A stretch of 64,000 bases of DNA from Boseongicola aestuarii (GCF_900184815.1 NZ_FXXQ01000002.1:248001-312000), one strand, 5' to 3'. Counted from the stretch's first letter, positions 1 to 9,583 are shown. Numbers and translations: made by a program. The notes: generated from the letters alone by a model not told the origin.

Positions 1-522
1 CTCAGCTACCACGCCCTGCTTCACCAAACCTTTAACAACGCTGGAAGAAACGCCTGCCATCTCGGCGAGCTCTTTCAGCGTGAACGCCAGACTACCGTAG
101 CTCTCCAGCGTCTCAACAACCCTGCGGCGCGCGTCCGTCCACCGGTCCGGTTCCCCTGTCCCGCGACGATAAATCGTGCGCATCGACGGCGGATCCCCAA
201 GCCCCGGCGAGCGCGTCGCAAGCCGCACCATCGCCGACATCGGTGTCAGCGTGTAAGCCCCGGCCCGTTCCAGAAACGTGCGCATCTCTTCGCGCATCGG
301 CACGGCATCCAGAACCCGAATGACGGATCGCACCTTGGCAAGGTCATACCCCCCCTCGCCGCGGCCCCAGACAATGCCCAACACCTTCCGTGGCCCTAAA
401 GGCACCTCAACAAAAGCGCCTTTCATGCACCCGCCCTCGGGCGCCTTGTAATCCAAAGCCCGGTCAATCGGCTGCGCTGTCAGCACTGAGATCAACTCGC
501 CTTCATGGAAATGCTCGATCAC
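1..522 (-). CDS. priA: Primosomal protein N' (PriA helicase), N-terminal part, cut by window edge
   Basis: PriA is the DNA helicase that restarts stalled replication forks. Only the first ~174 codons lie in the window; the gene continues past position 1. The protein starts at a GTG (522-520), with an in-frame TAA 13-15 bases upstream (535-537), so no longer start is possible. The visible N-terminus reads as the PriA 3'-DNA-binding domain: an early LTAQPIDRALDYKAPEG stretch, then PLGPRKVLGIVWGRG, which is the family signature. A winged-helix-like segment (LKELAEMAGVSSSVVKGLV) follows near the edge. The helicase motifs are outside the window. It is divergent from the transaldolase gene, with about 107 bp between starts. 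Identification is from recognised family sequence, not a search. Confidence 0.85.
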   Translation of the reverse strand, partial: MIEHFHEGELISVLTAQPIDRALDYKAPEGGCMKGAFVEVPLGPRKVLGIVWGRGEGGYDLAKVRSVIRVLDAVPMREEMRTFLERAGAYTLTPMSAMVRLATRSPGLGDPPSMRTIYRRGTGEPDRWTDARRRVVETLESYGSLAFTLKELAEMAGVSSSVVKGLVKQGVVAE

Positions 523-629
523 GCGTGCCTCGGTTTATCGCCTGAAGTGAGGGTTTGGGGGTTCAGCCCCCGCGTCTGATCCGCTATCAGTGCCACGAAA
601 CCGAACCTAAGCACCAGAGGGGCCAACTG

Positions 630-1283
630 ATGAAATTCTTCGTCGATACCGCCGATACCGATGCAATCGCCGAGCTGATCGAGCTCGGGATGGTCGACGG
701 CGTCACCACCAACCCATCCCTGATCCATAAAAGTGGCCGCGATATCAAGGAAGTGATCGCTCAGATCGCCAAGATGACCGACGGCCCCGTCAGCGCCGAA
801 ACGGTGGCGACCGACTACGAAGGTATGATCGCTGAAGGTCACGAAGTGGCAAAGCTCGGCGACAACATAGCGATCAAGGTACCTTTGACATGGGCCGGCT
901 TGCGTGCGTGCAAGACGCTCACCAGCGAAGGCCACATGGTCAACGTCACGCTTTGTTTCTCGGCAAATCAGGCACTTCTGGCGGCAAAAGCCGGTGCTAC
1001 GTTCATCTCGCCCTTCATTGGTCGCCTTGATGACCTGAACCTCGACGGCATGGACTTGATCGCTGACATTCGCGAGATCTACGACAACTACGGATTTGAA
1101 ACCCAAATCCTCGCCGCTTCAATCCGCTCGGCAAATCACATGAGCGACGCCGCCAAGATCGGCGCCGACGTCGCAACCGCACCGCCGGATGTGATCAAGA
1201 AGATGGCCCTCCACCCTCTAACGGACAAAGGCCTCGATGCCTTCCTGAAGGACTGGGCGGCTACGGGTCAGTCGATCCTCTGA
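630..1283 (+). CDS. tal: Transaldolase, small TalC/FSA family
   Basis: 217-residue member of the fructose-6-phosphate aldolase/transaldolase family, an (alpha/beta)8 Schiff-base enzyme of the pentose phosphate pathway. The start is the ATG at 630, preceded by AGAGGGG; it gives the usual family N-terminus MKFFVDTAD. The Schiff-base lysine is K83 in NIAIKVPLT. Two positions separate aldolase from transaldolase in this family: here they are Glu (E57, VSAET) and Phe (F129, SPFIGRLDD), which are the transaldolase forms, where E. coli FSA has Gln and Tyr. I therefore call it transaldolase rather than FSA. It stands next to priA, divergently transcribed, as a single gene with a hairpin after the stop. 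Confidence 0.9.
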   Translation: MKFFVDTADTDAIAELIELGMVDGVTTNPSLIHKSGRDIKEVIAQIAKMTDGPVSAETVATDYEGMIAEGHEVAKLGDNIAIKVPLTWAGLRACKTLTSEGHMVNVTLCFSANQALLAAKAGATFISPFIGRLDDLNLDGMDLIADIREIYDNYGFETQILAASIRSANHMSDAAKIGADVATAPPDVIKKMALHPLTDKGLDAFLKDWAATGQSIL

Positions 1284-1300
1284 TCCAATAAGAAGACTTG

Positions 1301-1336
1301 TTGCGCCGGACCGCCCCTGTGCGTCCCCCGGCGCAA
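1301..1336 (+). terminator. Inverted repeat after transaldolase gene
   Basis: TTGCGCCGG (1301-1309) and CCGGCGCAA (1328-1336) form a perfect 9-bp stem with an 18-nt loop, 17 bp after the tal stop. No T-run follows, so a factor-dependent end or a DNA-level element is as likely as an intrinsic terminator. Confidence 0.35.
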
Positions 1337-1497
1337 CGCCTCCTGCCTCCGACGTAAACTGATCCACGCTGCTTTCACATGCAGGTGAAGAATCGCGAGC
1401 GAAGGTTGGCTTGCGCATTTCATAACCTATCTTGATCATATGACGTTTAAGGCGTCCGGCATCCGGCGCCACGAGCAGACCTTTGGAGGACCTCCAC

Positions 1498-2967
1498 ATG
1501 CAGATCACTGCAGCACGAACAACAACGACGTCGACAACAGTGCTCCGCGCATTCTGGCTGACGACGCTTGCGATTGCCCTGCTGATTGCACAGACTATCG
1601 CCTCAGCGGCGCAGACACGACCGACCACATTCGCCGATCTTGCAGAACAAGTCAGCCCGTCGGTCGTGAACATTACAACCTCGACCACTTTCGCGACCAG
1701 CACCAACCCCGGACCGGTCTTGCCGGAAGGCTCGCCATTCGAGGAATTCTTCGAGGATTTCATGGATCGCAACGGTCCGAATGGCCAGCGGCCCCGCCGT
1801 AGCCAGGCGCTTGGCTCAGGCTTCGTGATCTCTGAAGACGGATATATCGTCACCAACAACCACGTAATTCAGGGCGCTGATGAAGTCCTGATCGAATTCT
1901 TCGAAGGCTTCGAACTTGAAGCCGAGATCATCGGTACAGACCCGAATACCGACCTCGCCCTTTTGAAAGTCGAAAGTGACGAACCGCTGGCCTTCGTCTC
2001 GTGGGGTGACAGCGAAGTCGCCCGCGTTGGCGATTGGGTCATGGCCATGGGTAACCCACTCGGACAGGGCTTTTCGGTCTCCGCTGGCATCGTTTCGGCC
2101 CGTGGCCGCGCGCTTTCCGGCACCTATGACGACTACATTCAAACAGACGCAGCAATTAACCGTGGCAACTCTGGTGGTCCGCTGTTCAACATGGATGGGC
2201 AGGTCATAGGAGTAAACACGGCGATCCTAAGCCCGAACGGAGGCTCTATCGGCATTGGTTTCGCGATGTCCAGCCGTGTTGCGGAAAACGTCATTCAGCA
2301 GCTTCGCGATTTTGGGGAAACCCGCCGCGGATGGCTGGGCGTCCGCATCCAGGACGTCACCGAGGACCTTGCGGACGGTCTTGGGCTTGAAGAAGCCCGT
2401 GGCGCGCTGGTGACGGATGTTCCCGAAGGCCCGGCGCTTGAGGCCGGAATGGAAGCCGGAGACGTGATCCTCAGCTTCGATGGGGTCGACGTCGACGATA
2501 CACGCGGGCTTGTCCGCCAGGTCGCCAACACTTCTGTCGGTTCAGAAGTGCGGGTGATTGTGTTCCGCGATGGCAAAACCGAAACGCTCCGCGTTACGCT
2601 CGGTCGTCGCGAGGAGGCAGAAAACCCCGTGCCTGCATCCATTGATCGGCAGGAAGACCCGACAACCGCCGACTTACTCGGGCTTACGGTTTCCGACATC
2701 ACGGATGAATTGCGTGAACAACTCGGCCTTACTGATGATGTCGAAGGACTTGTCGTTGCCAATGTTGCCGAAGATAGCGAGGCCTTCGAAAAGGGCCTGC
2801 GTGTCGGCGATATCATTACCGAAGCTGCCCAGGAAAGCGTTGCAAGCATCGCAGATCTGAAGGAACGCGTCGAAGCCGCGCGCGAAGCCGGTCGAAAATC
2901 TCTGGTGCTTCTGGTGCGCCGTGATGGCGACCCGCGTTTCGTCGCTTTGACACTGGACGACAGCTAG
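1498..2967 (+). CDS. degP: DegP/HtrA-type periplasmic serine protease (Do)
   Basis: 489-residue trypsin-like periplasmic protease/chaperone that degrades misfolded envelope proteins. The ATG at 1498 is chosen because GGAGGA lies 7 bases upstream (1485-1490); a TTG five codons earlier overlaps that site. An N-terminal hydrophobic signal segment (residues ~17-38) ends in a SAAQ-like cleavage region. The catalytic triad is visible: H122 (TNNHVIQGAD), D152 (NTDLALLK) and S225 (GNSGGPLFN). Two PDZ domains follow (about residues 265-365 and 385-485), each with a GxxxGD-type carboxylate loop (EAGMEAGDVIL, EKGLRVGDIIT). Length and domain order match Do proteases. It is monocistronic, ended by a strong terminator. 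No envelope-stress promoter could be recognised with confidence. Confidence 0.95.
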   Translation: MQITAARTTTTSTTVLRAFWLTTLAIALLIAQTIASAAQTRPTTFADLAEQVSPSVVNITTSTTFATSTNPGPVLPEGSPFEEFFEDFMDRNGPNGQRPRRSQALGSGFVISEDGYIVTNNHVIQGADEVLIEFFEGFELEAEIIGTDPNTDLALLKVESDEPLAFVSWGDSEVARVGDWVMAMGNPLGQGFSVSAGIVSARGRALSGTYDDYIQTDAAINRGNSGGPLFNMDGQVIGVNTAILSPNGGSIGIGFAMSSRVAENVIQQLRDFGETRRGWLGVRIQDVTEDLADGLGLEEARGALVTDVPEGPALEAGMEAGDVILSFDGVDVDDTRGLVRQVANTSVGSEVRVIVFRDGKTETLRVTLGRREEAENPVPASIDRQEDPTTADLLGLTVSDITDELREQLGLTDDVEGLVVANVAEDSEAFEKGLRVGDIITEAAQESVASIADLKERVEAAREAGRKSLVLLVRRDGDPRFVALTLDDS

Positions 2968-2996
2968 GATTCGTCCCCTCGGTCTTGGCTGTTTTT

Positions 2997-3026
2997 GGGC
3001 GCCCGTTCGCGGGCGCCCATTTTTTT
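2997..3026 (+). terminator. Strong intrinsic terminator after degP
   Basis: GGGCGCCCG (2997-3005), TTCG loop (3006-3009), CGGGCGCCC (3010-3018), then A and a run of seven T. A 9-bp GC stem with a tetraloop and U-tract is a textbook rho-independent terminator on the plus strand. Confidence 0.93.
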
Positions 3027-3097
3027 GACCTGTATCAGAGCGCCGCTGACCGTAATGTGAAAGACTCGTGCCGACCAAAGCAAAAAGGGAACGGCGC

Positions 3098-3982
3098 ATG
3101 ACGGATTCGGCAGAGGCAGCAAAAGACACAGCCATAAACGACAACTCTATTCTCGCTTTTGAAACCGGCGCGTACCCCTACTCCGAGAAGCTCAGCAAAT
3201 CGAGCTACGAGGCGGAGAAAGCCGCTCTTCAGGCGGAACTCCTCAAGGTTCAGCTCTGGGTGCAGGAAACCGGGCAGAAGGTTGTCATGCTGTTTGAGGG
3301 GCGCGACGCTGCTGGCAAGGGCGGAACGATCAAACGATTCACCGAACATCTCAATCCGCGTGCAGCGCGCGTCGTTGCCCTGAACAAACCCACGGATGAA
3401 GAGCGCGGCCAGTGGTATTATCAACGTTATATCAAACACCTGCCAACCAACGGTGAATTCGTTCTATATGATCGGTCTTGGTACAACCGCGCCGGCGTCG
3501 AGCGCGTCATGAGTTTTTGCGAGCCCGGCGAATACCTCGAATTTATGCGCGAGACTCCCGAACTTGAGCGCATGCTGACGCGCAGCGGCATCAAGCTGAT
3601 CAAATATTGGTTCTCTGTGACCCAAGGCGAACAGCACCGACGCTTCCAGGCGCGCGAAACGGACCCGTTGAAGCGCTGGAAGTTGTCACCAGTAGATCGC
3701 GCAAGTCTCGACAAATGGGAGGATTACACTGAAGCCAAGGAAGCTATGTTTTTTTATACCGACACGGCCGACGCCCCCTGGACGGTGATCAAGTCGGACG
3801 ACAAGAAACGTGCCCGGCTGAATTGTATGCGGCACTTTCTCGCGCAGTTCGATTATCCCGACAAGGACTTGTCAGTTGCAAAGGCACCCGATCCGAACAT
3901 CGTGGGTGAAGCCAGCCATGTGGTCCACGGCGCTGATCATATCTTGGCGACGTCATCACATCCTGCAACTCGACGGAGTTGA
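3098..3982 (+). CDS. ppk2: Polyphosphate kinase 2 (PPK2 family)
   Basis: 294-residue single-domain PPK2, which transfers phosphate between polyphosphate and nucleoside (di)phosphates. Walker A is GRDAAGKGG at residues 68-76 and the Walker B/lid signature is YDRSWYNRAGVERVM from about residue 124; both are diagnostic of the family. A GTG at 3068 would add ten residues, but the ATG at 3098 has AGGGA upstream and gives the more usual N-terminus. The gene lies just after the degP terminator and is convergent with pcs 22 bp away. Substrate class (ADP, GDP or AMP) cannot be told from what I see; a one-domain ~300-aa protein fits class I. The residues before ~30 are low in recognisable features. Confidence 0.9.
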   Translation: MTDSAEAAKDTAINDNSILAFETGAYPYSEKLSKSSYEAEKAALQAELLKVQLWVQETGQKVVMLFEGRDAAGKGGTIKRFTEHLNPRAARVVALNKPTDEERGQWYYQRYIKHLPTNGEFVLYDRSWYNRAGVERVMSFCEPGEYLEFMRETPELERMLTRSGIKLIKYWFSVTQGEQHRRFQARETDPLKRWKLSPVDRASLDKWEDYTEAKEAMFFYTDTADAPWTVIKSDDKKRARLNCMRHFLAQFDYPDKDLSVAKAPDPNIVGEASHVVHGADHILATSSHPATRRS

Positions 3983-4004
3983 AGTCTGGTTCTGACGGCT
4001 GACC

Positions 4005-4700
4005 TTATATCGTTTCGCGGTAAATGACCTGTTGGGCGGCGCCTGCAAAAGTCAGCCAAAGGGAGGTCATTACCAATCCCCAATGAGCAAAGCTGTCAGG
4101 ATCGAATGCAACCCAGGCCGCCCAACCTGCAAAGAACGTCCAGCCCAAAGCCATTGGAAGCGTAATCATGCGCCAACGCTCGGTGCGCACGGGATGGACG
4201 AACTTGACCGGCACGAACATCGCCAGAGCTAGCAGCACGACAATGCCGGTACTAACCCAGAAATTCGGTTGAACCGCGAAAAGAACCAGGACCACCATGT
4301 TCCAGCATCCCGGAAAACCGGAAAACGAATAGTCCGCCGTCTTCATACGTGTATCCGCGAAATAGAGCGCCGAGGTGAACGTAATTATGATTATCGCTAG
4401 CCATCCCGTCCAACCCGGCAACAAACCCGAAGTAAACAATGCGAAAGCAGGAATGAACACATAGGTCAGGTAGTCGATGATCAGATCCAGAAGTTCACCA
4501 TCGATTCTTGGTGCGTTCTCCTTGACGCCAGCCGCTCGCGCCAAAGGCCCGTCGATGCCGTCAACGCCAAATGCAACGACCAGCCAAAAGAACATCATTG
4601 CCCAATCGCCACTCACTGCTTCCAGCATTGCAAGCATCGCCAACACGGCTCCGGTCGCGGTCAGAAGGTGAACAAGATAGGCTTTGGTCTTGATTTTCAT
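4005..4700 (-). CDS. pcs: Phosphatidylcholine synthase
   Basis: 231-residue integral membrane enzyme that condenses CDP-diacylglycerol with choline to make phosphatidylcholine in one step, the bacterial Pcs pathway of alphaproteobacteria. The CDP-alcohol phosphotransferase motif is present with the Pcs spacing: D50-G51..A54-R55, then G68, D72, D76 (DGPLAR...GELLDLIID). Several hydrophobic segments follow, with the family stretches FALFTSGLLP, ADTRMKT and SGFPGCWNMVV. The start at 4700 (MKIKTKAYLVHLLTATG) matches the family; an ATG 39 bases upstream would add a non-conserved tail. It is the last gene of a minus-strand run with xerC upstream. Confidence 0.92.
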   Translation of the reverse strand: MKIKTKAYLVHLLTATGAVLAMLAMLEAVSGDWAMMFFWLVVAFGVDGIDGPLARAAGVKENAPRIDGELLDLIIDYLTYVFIPAFALFTSGLLPGWTGWLAIIIITFTSALYFADTRMKTADYSFSGFPGCWNMVVLVLFAVQPNFWVSTGIVVLLALAMFVPVKFVHPVRTERWRMITLPMALGWTFFAGWAAWVAFDPDSFAHWGLVMTSLWLTFAGAAQQVIYRETI

Positions 4701-4753
4701 TCGGGTCTCATGCCGGAATTTTTGTGCCAACGCCAGCACTTCCCGGTTTCAGG

Positions 4754-5677
4754 TCAGGTCCGTTGCGCTCGTGGGTGTGCCGCCTTGTAGACGTCCATAA
4801 GGCGTGCGGCGTCAACTGCGGTGTAAGCTTGGGTCGTGGACAGAGATGCGTGCCCAAGAAGTTCTTGAATGGATCGAAGGTCGCCACCGGCATTCAGAAG
4901 ATGCGTCGCAAAACTGTGGCGCATCGCGTGCGGTGTCGCGGTCGCCGGCAAGCCCAGTTGCGCGCGTGCGCGCTCCATGACTTTCTGGATCAAGCGAGGA
5001 TTGAGCGCGCCTCCGCGCAAGCCGCGAAATAGCGGTGCATCGCTTGTTAGATCAAAGGGACAAGCCTTGATATAGGCGTCCACGCTGCGCTGCGCCATTG
5101 GGATCACGGGGACGATCCGCTCTTTACCGCCTTTACCTAGAATCCGAATGGTTTCGCCAAGTGGGACCGCTCCGCCCGTCAATCCGAGGGCCTCGGATAT
5201 CCGCAGACCACACCCGTAAAGCAAGGTGACGACGGCGGCGTCCCGCCGCGCGATCCAGTCGGTTGTCGATTGAAGTTCAACCGTATCGATCATCGCCTTG
5301 GCCGCACTGGCCTCCAGCGGGCGCGGCAGTTTGCTTTGGAACCTCGGGCTTCGCGTCATCAAAACGGGTGTCGGATCGAAGCCGTCGCGTTCGGCAACCC
5401 ATCCGATGAAATTCTTTACGGCCGACAAGGATCGCGCCAGCGAGCGCGCGCTCACACCACGCCCGCGCTCATGCGCCATCCATGCGCGCATATCGCGAGT
5501 CGTAAGGGTTCGCAGCACGCTCGCACCCGCGGCGTCTCCGAAATGCGCTTGGAGGAACTCAAGAAACCCGAAAACGTCCGTGCGATAGGCATCGACTGTC
5601 TTCGTTGCCCGTCCGCCAATTGCCGAAAGCTCGGCCAGCCAGCGTTGAACTACGTCTGTCTGCCCCGGAGAAATCAC
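4754..5677 (-). CDS. xerC: Tyrosine recombinase XerC
   Basis: 307-residue site-specific recombinase that, with XerD, resolves chromosome dimers at dif. All catalytic residues are visible: R159 (GCGLRISEAL), K182 (LGKGGKERIVP), H250 and R253 (PHAMRHSFATHLL), H276 (LLGHASLSTTQ) and nucleophile Y285 (TQAYT). The N-terminal SAM-like core-binding domain covers about residues 5-95. Its start codon overlaps the stop of the upstream DUF484 gene by 4 bp (5674-5677), so the two are translationally coupled; DUF484-xerC pairing is known in proteobacteria. The context is chromosomal housekeeping and there is no sign of an integron or phage around it. Confidence 0.93.
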   Translation of the reverse strand: MISPGQTDVVQRWLAELSAIGGRATKTVDAYRTDVFGFLEFLQAHFGDAAGASVLRTLTTRDMRAWMAHERGRGVSARSLARSLSAVKNFIGWVAERDGFDPTPVLMTRSPRFQSKLPRPLEASAAKAMIDTVELQSTTDWIARRDAAVVTLLYGCGLRISEALGLTGGAVPLGETIRILGKGGKERIVPVIPMAQRSVDAYIKACPFDLTSDAPLFRGLRGGALNPRLIQKVMERARAQLGLPATATPHAMRHSFATHLLNAGGDLRSIQELLGHASLSTTQAYTAVDAARLMDVYKAAHPRAQRT

Positions 5678-6375
5678 CCCAACCAGCGCCGCATCGCACG
5701 TTCGAACACACTTCCCATAAAGCTCAGAAGATCGGTTCCATGGTTGGCCGAAAACTGGTGCGGATCATCCGAGCCCAGAGCCAGCATCCCGGGCAGGCGC
5801 AGTTCTCCGAAGTCCAGAAGAATGCAGGCTTCCGACTTCACCCACGCACTATCTTTGCCGTATATCGTGCTTTCGCCCGGTGAAAGTCCCCGCAATGTAA
5901 CCTGCCGCGCCGCCTTTCCGTGCCCTGCGTAGTGCTCGCAAAAACCCGGCTCAGCGATCGAAAGTACGTCGCTGATCTCAACCAGATTCGGATCCAGCGC
6001 CGTTTCGTGGCTCTCAAGCAAGAGCCGCACTTTCTTGACGCGCAGAATTGTCATCACGTCCTCGCCAAGGCAGCGAATGAACCCCTCGAACTCGTGTGGT
6101 TCAAGAAAAGCCAGAATGGCCCGGTGAATCTGGTTGGTGCCAGCCAGATTCTCGTAAGCCGCTGCAATAACAGAGTTATGCGTGTCTTCCAGTCGCGTAA
6201 GGCGGTCTTCAAGTCGCTCCATCGCGACACCGCGCAGGTCCACGATGTTCGAACCCATCGCCTGCTCATTCGCTGTAATCAGCGCACGCATCACATCGGG
6301 ATCGCTTAGGATCATGTCGGGTTCACTCAGAATACGCGCACGCATATCTTCGGCCAATGGTGCCGGTTCGCTCAT
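5674..6375 (-). CDS. DUF484 family protein
   Basis: 233-residue DUF484 protein, a GAF-like family of unknown function often encoded directly upstream of xerC. Visible features: an N-terminal helical part with ILSDPDVMRALI and a coiled-coil-like stretch MERLEDRLTRLEDTHNS (about residues 50-66), then a GAF-like half ending in GMLALGSDDPHQFSANHGTDLLSFMG, the typical C-terminal DUF484 signature. It overlaps xerC by 4 bp, so a role linked to recombination or cell division is an inference from context only. No catalytic residues are known. The start ATG is the first in frame and keeps the usual SDPDVM position. Confidence 0.85.
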   Translation of the reverse strand: MSEPAPLAEDMRARILSEPDMILSDPDVMRALITANEQAMGSNIVDLRGVAMERLEDRLTRLEDTHNSVIAAAYENLAGTNQIHRAILAFLEPHEFEGFIRCLGEDVMTILRVKKVRLLLESHETALDPNLVEISDVLSIAEPGFCEHYAGHGKAARQVTLRGLSPGESTIYGKDSAWVKSEACILLDFGELRLPGMLALGSDDPHQFSANHGTDLLSFMGSVFERAMRRWLG

Positions 6376-6534
6376 GGCTGATGCCTCACTCGTTGCCTCA
6401 GGCCCGGGTTATCCCGGTGCCGCTTTTGATTTCTCAGCACACTGACAGCTACGACGGCATCGCTCAAGAGTCTGCTGCCTGCAAGCCTGCGAAACGCGGC
6501 AGGGAAGCCACGCTTGTATCGGCAAACGTGTTGG

Positions 6535-7290
6535 TCAGGAGAATTGCTCGCGGATCAGCCGCTCCTCAAGCCCGTGGCCCGGATCGAACAACAGGCGGTG
6601 TACGATGCTGGTTTCCGAATGCACTTCGACCCATCGCACATCCGGCACCGTCCTGCTGTCAGCGTCCGCTCGAACTGGCCGCTTTTCGGGGTTCAGAACG
6701 TCAAAGCGCACCGTGGCTGATATCGGCAACAACGCACCCCGCCAACGCCGAGGTCTAAACGCAGCAACTGGCGTCAGCGCCAGCACGTCAGCTCCTATTG
6801 GCAGTATCGGTCCATGGGCCGAATAGTTGTAAGCCGTCGATCCGGCCGGCGTCGCAACCAAAGCACCGTCACATACCAGTTCTTCCATCCGTGTGCGACC
6901 ATCGACCGAGATCCGCAACCGCGCTGCCTGTGGGCCGCCGCGCAATAGGGAGACCTCGTTCAGGGCAAGTGCTTCGGTGATCTTTCCATCGACGCCTTCC
7001 GCACGCATCTTGAGCGGATTGAGCTGCACCTCTTCGGCTTCCGCCACGCGTTCCTGCAGGGCGTCCTCGCTATAGGTGTTCATCAAAAAGCCGACCGTAC
7101 CGCGATTCATCCCGTAGACCGGCTTGTCAAGCGCGCGCGCCTCACCGAGTGTCTCCAGCATGAACCCGTCGCCGCCAAGGACCACGATGACATCCGACGC
7201 TTCCGCATCCACTTGGCCATAGCGATTTGTCAGCGCCGTCAGCGCGTCTTGCGCGACATCTACATTGCTGGCGCGAAAGGATATTTTCAT
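6535..7290 (-). CDS. nadK: NAD kinase
   Basis: 251-residue ATP-dependent NAD kinase, which makes NADP from NAD. Family motifs are clear: the GGDG box at residues 39-42 (VVLGGDGFML), NRGTVGFLMN, NEVSLLR, and the conserved VCDGALVATPAGSTAYNYSAHGPILP block cut here into two motifs, DGALVATPAGSTAY and SAHGPILP. The ATG at 7290 gives the standard N-terminus MKISFRASN; the in-frame ATG 34 codons upstream adds residues that the family lacks. The ribosome-binding site is weak. It is divergent from glyA, with 187 bp between starts, which must hold both promoters. The tail ends at 6535, 160 bp before the DUF484 gene. Confidence 0.92.
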   Translation of the reverse strand: MKISFRASNVDVAQDALTALTNRYGQVDAEASDVIVVLGGDGFMLETLGEARALDKPVYGMNRGTVGFLMNTYSEDALQERVAEAEEVQLNPLKMRAEGVDGKITEALALNEVSLLRGGPQAARLRISVDGRTRMEELVCDGALVATPAGSTAYNYSAHGPILPIGADVLALTPVAAFRPRRWRGALLPISATVRFDVLNPEKRPVRADADSRTVPDVRWVEVHSETSIVHRLLFDPGHGLEERLIREQFS

Positions 7291-7477
7291 GACTTTAGCG
7301 TCCCGGATGCCCGTGTTGACTGCGACGATTGCCCGAGCGCATCGGAAACACAAGTGCGCAAAGGGGAACAGCGTGACGACTTCACGCATCAAACTGCCGG
7401 TTTCCCGGCTTTTCGGGCGCAGCGATTGAGGTTAAGACGACGGGAACTTATGTAGCCACCCGAAGGGGGAAGACCTC

Positions 7478-8773
7478 ATGAATGTGACCCACCGCGATTC
7501 CGGCTTTTTCACCGAAAGCCTCGCAGACCGCGATCCCGAACTGCATCGCGCCATTCGCTCTGAACTTGGGCGCCAGCAGGACGAGATCGAGCTGATCGCG
7601 TCGGAAAACATCGTCTCAGCGGCGGTCATGGAGGCGCAAGGCTCGGTTATGACCAACAAGTACGCCGAGGGCTATCCGGGCCGGCGCTATTACGGCGGCT
7701 GCCAATACGTTGACATCGCCGAAACGCTTGCCATTGACCGTGCGAAAGAGCTGTTCGGATGTGACTTTGCAAACGTGCAACCCAACTCGGGCAGTCAGGC
7801 CAATCAGGGCGTGTTCACGGCGCTACTGCAGCCCGGCGACACTATCTTGGGGATGAGCCTCGATGCCGGCGGACACCTGACGCACGGTGCCAAGCCAAAC
7901 CAGTCGGGCAAGTGGTTCAATGCCGTCCAGTACGGTGTGCGCAAGGAAGACCTTCGGCTTGACTATGAGCAGGTCGCCGCATTGGCCGCCGAGCATCAGC
8001 CAAAGCTTATTATCGCGGGTGGCTCGGCCATTCCCCGTCAGATCGACTTCGCCAAAATGCGTGAGATCGCGGATAGTGTCGGCGCTTATCTGCACGTGGA
8101 CATGGCCCACTTTGCGGGACTCGTCGCCGCTGGAGTACACCCTTCGCCTTTCCCACACGCACATGTCGCGACAACTACGACGCACAAGACATTGCGCGGA
8201 CCGCGCGGCGGTATGATCCTGACGAACGACGAAGCCCTGGCCAAGAAGTTCAATTCAGCGATTTTCCCGGGCATTCAGGGCGGCCCCTTGATGCACGTGA
8301 TCGCTGCCAAGGCCGTGGCTTTCGGTGAGGCTCTGCGGCCCGAGTTCAAGGTCTATCAACAGCAGGTTATCAAGAACGCTCAGGCCCTGGCTGATGAGCT
8401 TATGAAAGGCGGCATAGATATCGTAACAGGAGGGACCGACACGCATGTGTTACTGGTCGATCTGCGTCCCAAGAGAGTGACGGGGAAGGCCACGGAAGCG
8501 GCTCTCGGTCGTGCGCATATCACTTGCAACAAGAACGGCATCCCGTTCGATACCGAAAAACCGATGATCACTTCGGGCGTACGCCTGGGGTCTCCTGCGG
8601 CGACGACGCGTGGTTTTGCCGAAGGCGAGTTCCGCGAGATTGGTCGTTGGATTACCGAGGTTGTCGATGGACTGGCAGCGCATGGCGAAGATGGCAATGG
8701 CGCAGTCGAGCAACGCGTCAAGAGCGAAGTCCAAGCCCTTTGCGACCGTTTTCCGATCTATCCCGGACTTTGA
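7478..8773 (+). CDS. glyA: Serine hydroxymethyltransferase
   Basis: 431-residue PLP enzyme that interconverts serine and glycine with tetrahydrofolate, the main source of one-carbon units. The PLP lysine is K237 in [14 protein letters not shown]; the conserved [26 protein letters not shown] and [14 protein letters not shown] blocks are all present. The ATG at 7478 follows a purine-rich GAAGGGGGAAG site at good spacing. It is divergent from nadK and followed after 10 bp by an alpha/beta hydrolase gene, probably in the same transcript. No riboswitch or PurR-like operator was recognised in the 187-bp upstream gap. Confidence 0.97.
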   Translation: MNVTHRDSGFFTESLADRDPELHRAIRSELGRQQDEIELIASENIVSAAVMEAQGSVMTNKYAEGYPGRRYYGGCQYVDIAETLAIDRAKELFGCDFANVQPNSGSQANQGVFTALLQPGDTILGMSLDAGGHLTHGAKPNQSGKWFNAVQYGVRKEDLRLDYEQVAALAAEHQPKLIIAGGSAIPRQIDFAKMREIADSVGAYLHVDMAHFAGLVAAGVHPSPFPHAHVATTTTHKTLRGPRGGMILTNDEALAKKFNSAIFPGIQGGPLMHVIAAKAVAFGEALRPEFKVYQQQVIKNAQALADELMKGGIDIVTGGTDTHVLLVDLRPKRVTGKATEAALGRAHITCNKNGIPFDTEKPMITSGVRLGSPAATTRGFAEGEFREIGRWITEVVDGLAAHGEDGNGAVEQRVKSEVQALCDRFPIYPGL

Positions 8774-8782
8774 TCCCAATAG

Positions 8783-9532
8783 ATGCTGAATGCGACCACC
8801 TTCGGCAGTGCGACTGACCTTACACCGCTCTTGATTGCGCACGGGCTTTTCGGCTCGGCGCGCAATTGGGGCGTGATCGCGAAGCGACTGTCGGAAAATC
8901 GCATCGTCACTGCCGTGGATATGCGAAACCACGGTGAAAGCCCTTGGTTCCAAGGTCATCGATACCCCGACATGGCGGATGACCTGGCGCGCGCAATTGC
9001 TGGCCAATCCGATGTGCTGGGTCATTCGATGGGCGGCAAGGCGGCAATGCTGTTGGCCCTGAACCATCCCGATAAAGTACGGAAACTTGTCGTCGCCGAT
9101 ATCGCGCCGGTCACATACACTCATACGCAGACACCGCTTATTGATGCGATGCGCGGGCTTGACCTCGAGGCCATTGAAACCCGCGGCGACGCTGACCGGC
9201 AGTTGCAAGCGACAATCGACGAGCCGGGTGTCAGGGCGTTTTTGTTGCAGTCACTCGATGTCAAAGAGCGGCGCTGGCGGCTGAACCTGGATATTCTGGC
9301 TGCGGAAATGGATCATATCATTGGTTTCCCCGAGGTCTCCGGGGCGTTCGATGGTCCAACACTGTTCCTTTCAGGTGCAAACAGCGATTACGTTCGCCAA
9401 GAGCATCGAGAGCGTATCCACGCGCTTTTTCCGTCAGCGCGCTTTGCGAAAATTCCCGGAGTCGGGCACTGGCTTCACGCGGAGAAACCGCGCGAATTCG
9501 AAGCGGCGGTTTCCGCGTTTCTGGCGGCCTGA
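8783..9532 (+). CDS. Alpha/beta fold hydrolase (YbfF/ABHD11-like esterase)
   Basis: 249-residue alpha/beta hydrolase. The nucleophile elbow is GHSMGG (S82), the oxyanion HG motif is IAHGLFGSARNW, and the catalytic histidine is H229 in GVGHWLHAEKP. The sequence order AHGLFG...DMRNHGES...GHSMGGKAAM is that of the YbfF/ABHD11 esterase subfamily, whose physiological substrates are unsettled. It starts 10 bp after the glyA stop without a clear ribosome-binding site, suggesting translational dependence on glyA. No lid insertion or signal peptide is seen, so a cytosolic enzyme is likely. Confidence 0.85.
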   Translation: MLNATTFGSATDLTPLLIAHGLFGSARNWGVIAKRLSENRIVTAVDMRNHGESPWFQGHRYPDMADDLARAIAGQSDVLGHSMGGKAAMLLALNHPDKVRKLVVADIAPVTYTHTQTPLIDAMRGLDLEAIETRGDADRQLQATIDEPGVRAFLLQSLDVKERRWRLNLDILAAEMDHIIGFPEVSGAFDGPTLFLSGANSDYVRQEHRERIHALFPSARFAKIPGVGHWLHAEKPREFEAAVSAFLAA

Positions 9533-9533
9533 A

Positions 9534-9583
9534 ACCGTGTCGCCCTGATGGAATTTACCATCCGATAAATAGCTCGACACGGT
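9534..9583. repeat. Nested inverted repeat between convergent genes
   Basis: ACCGTGTCG (9534-9542) pairs perfectly with CGACACGGT (9575-9583); inside it GATGG (9547-9551) pairs with CCATC (9558-9562). The structure begins at the hydrolase stop and covers the 3' end of the minus-strand small gene. It probably ends transcripts from both sides, though neither side has a long T-run. Confidence 0.5.

Noticed and set aside
4754-5677. xerC as part of an integrated mobile element
   Set aside because: Paired with DUF484 in a housekeeping run; no repeats, tRNA or phage genes nearby.
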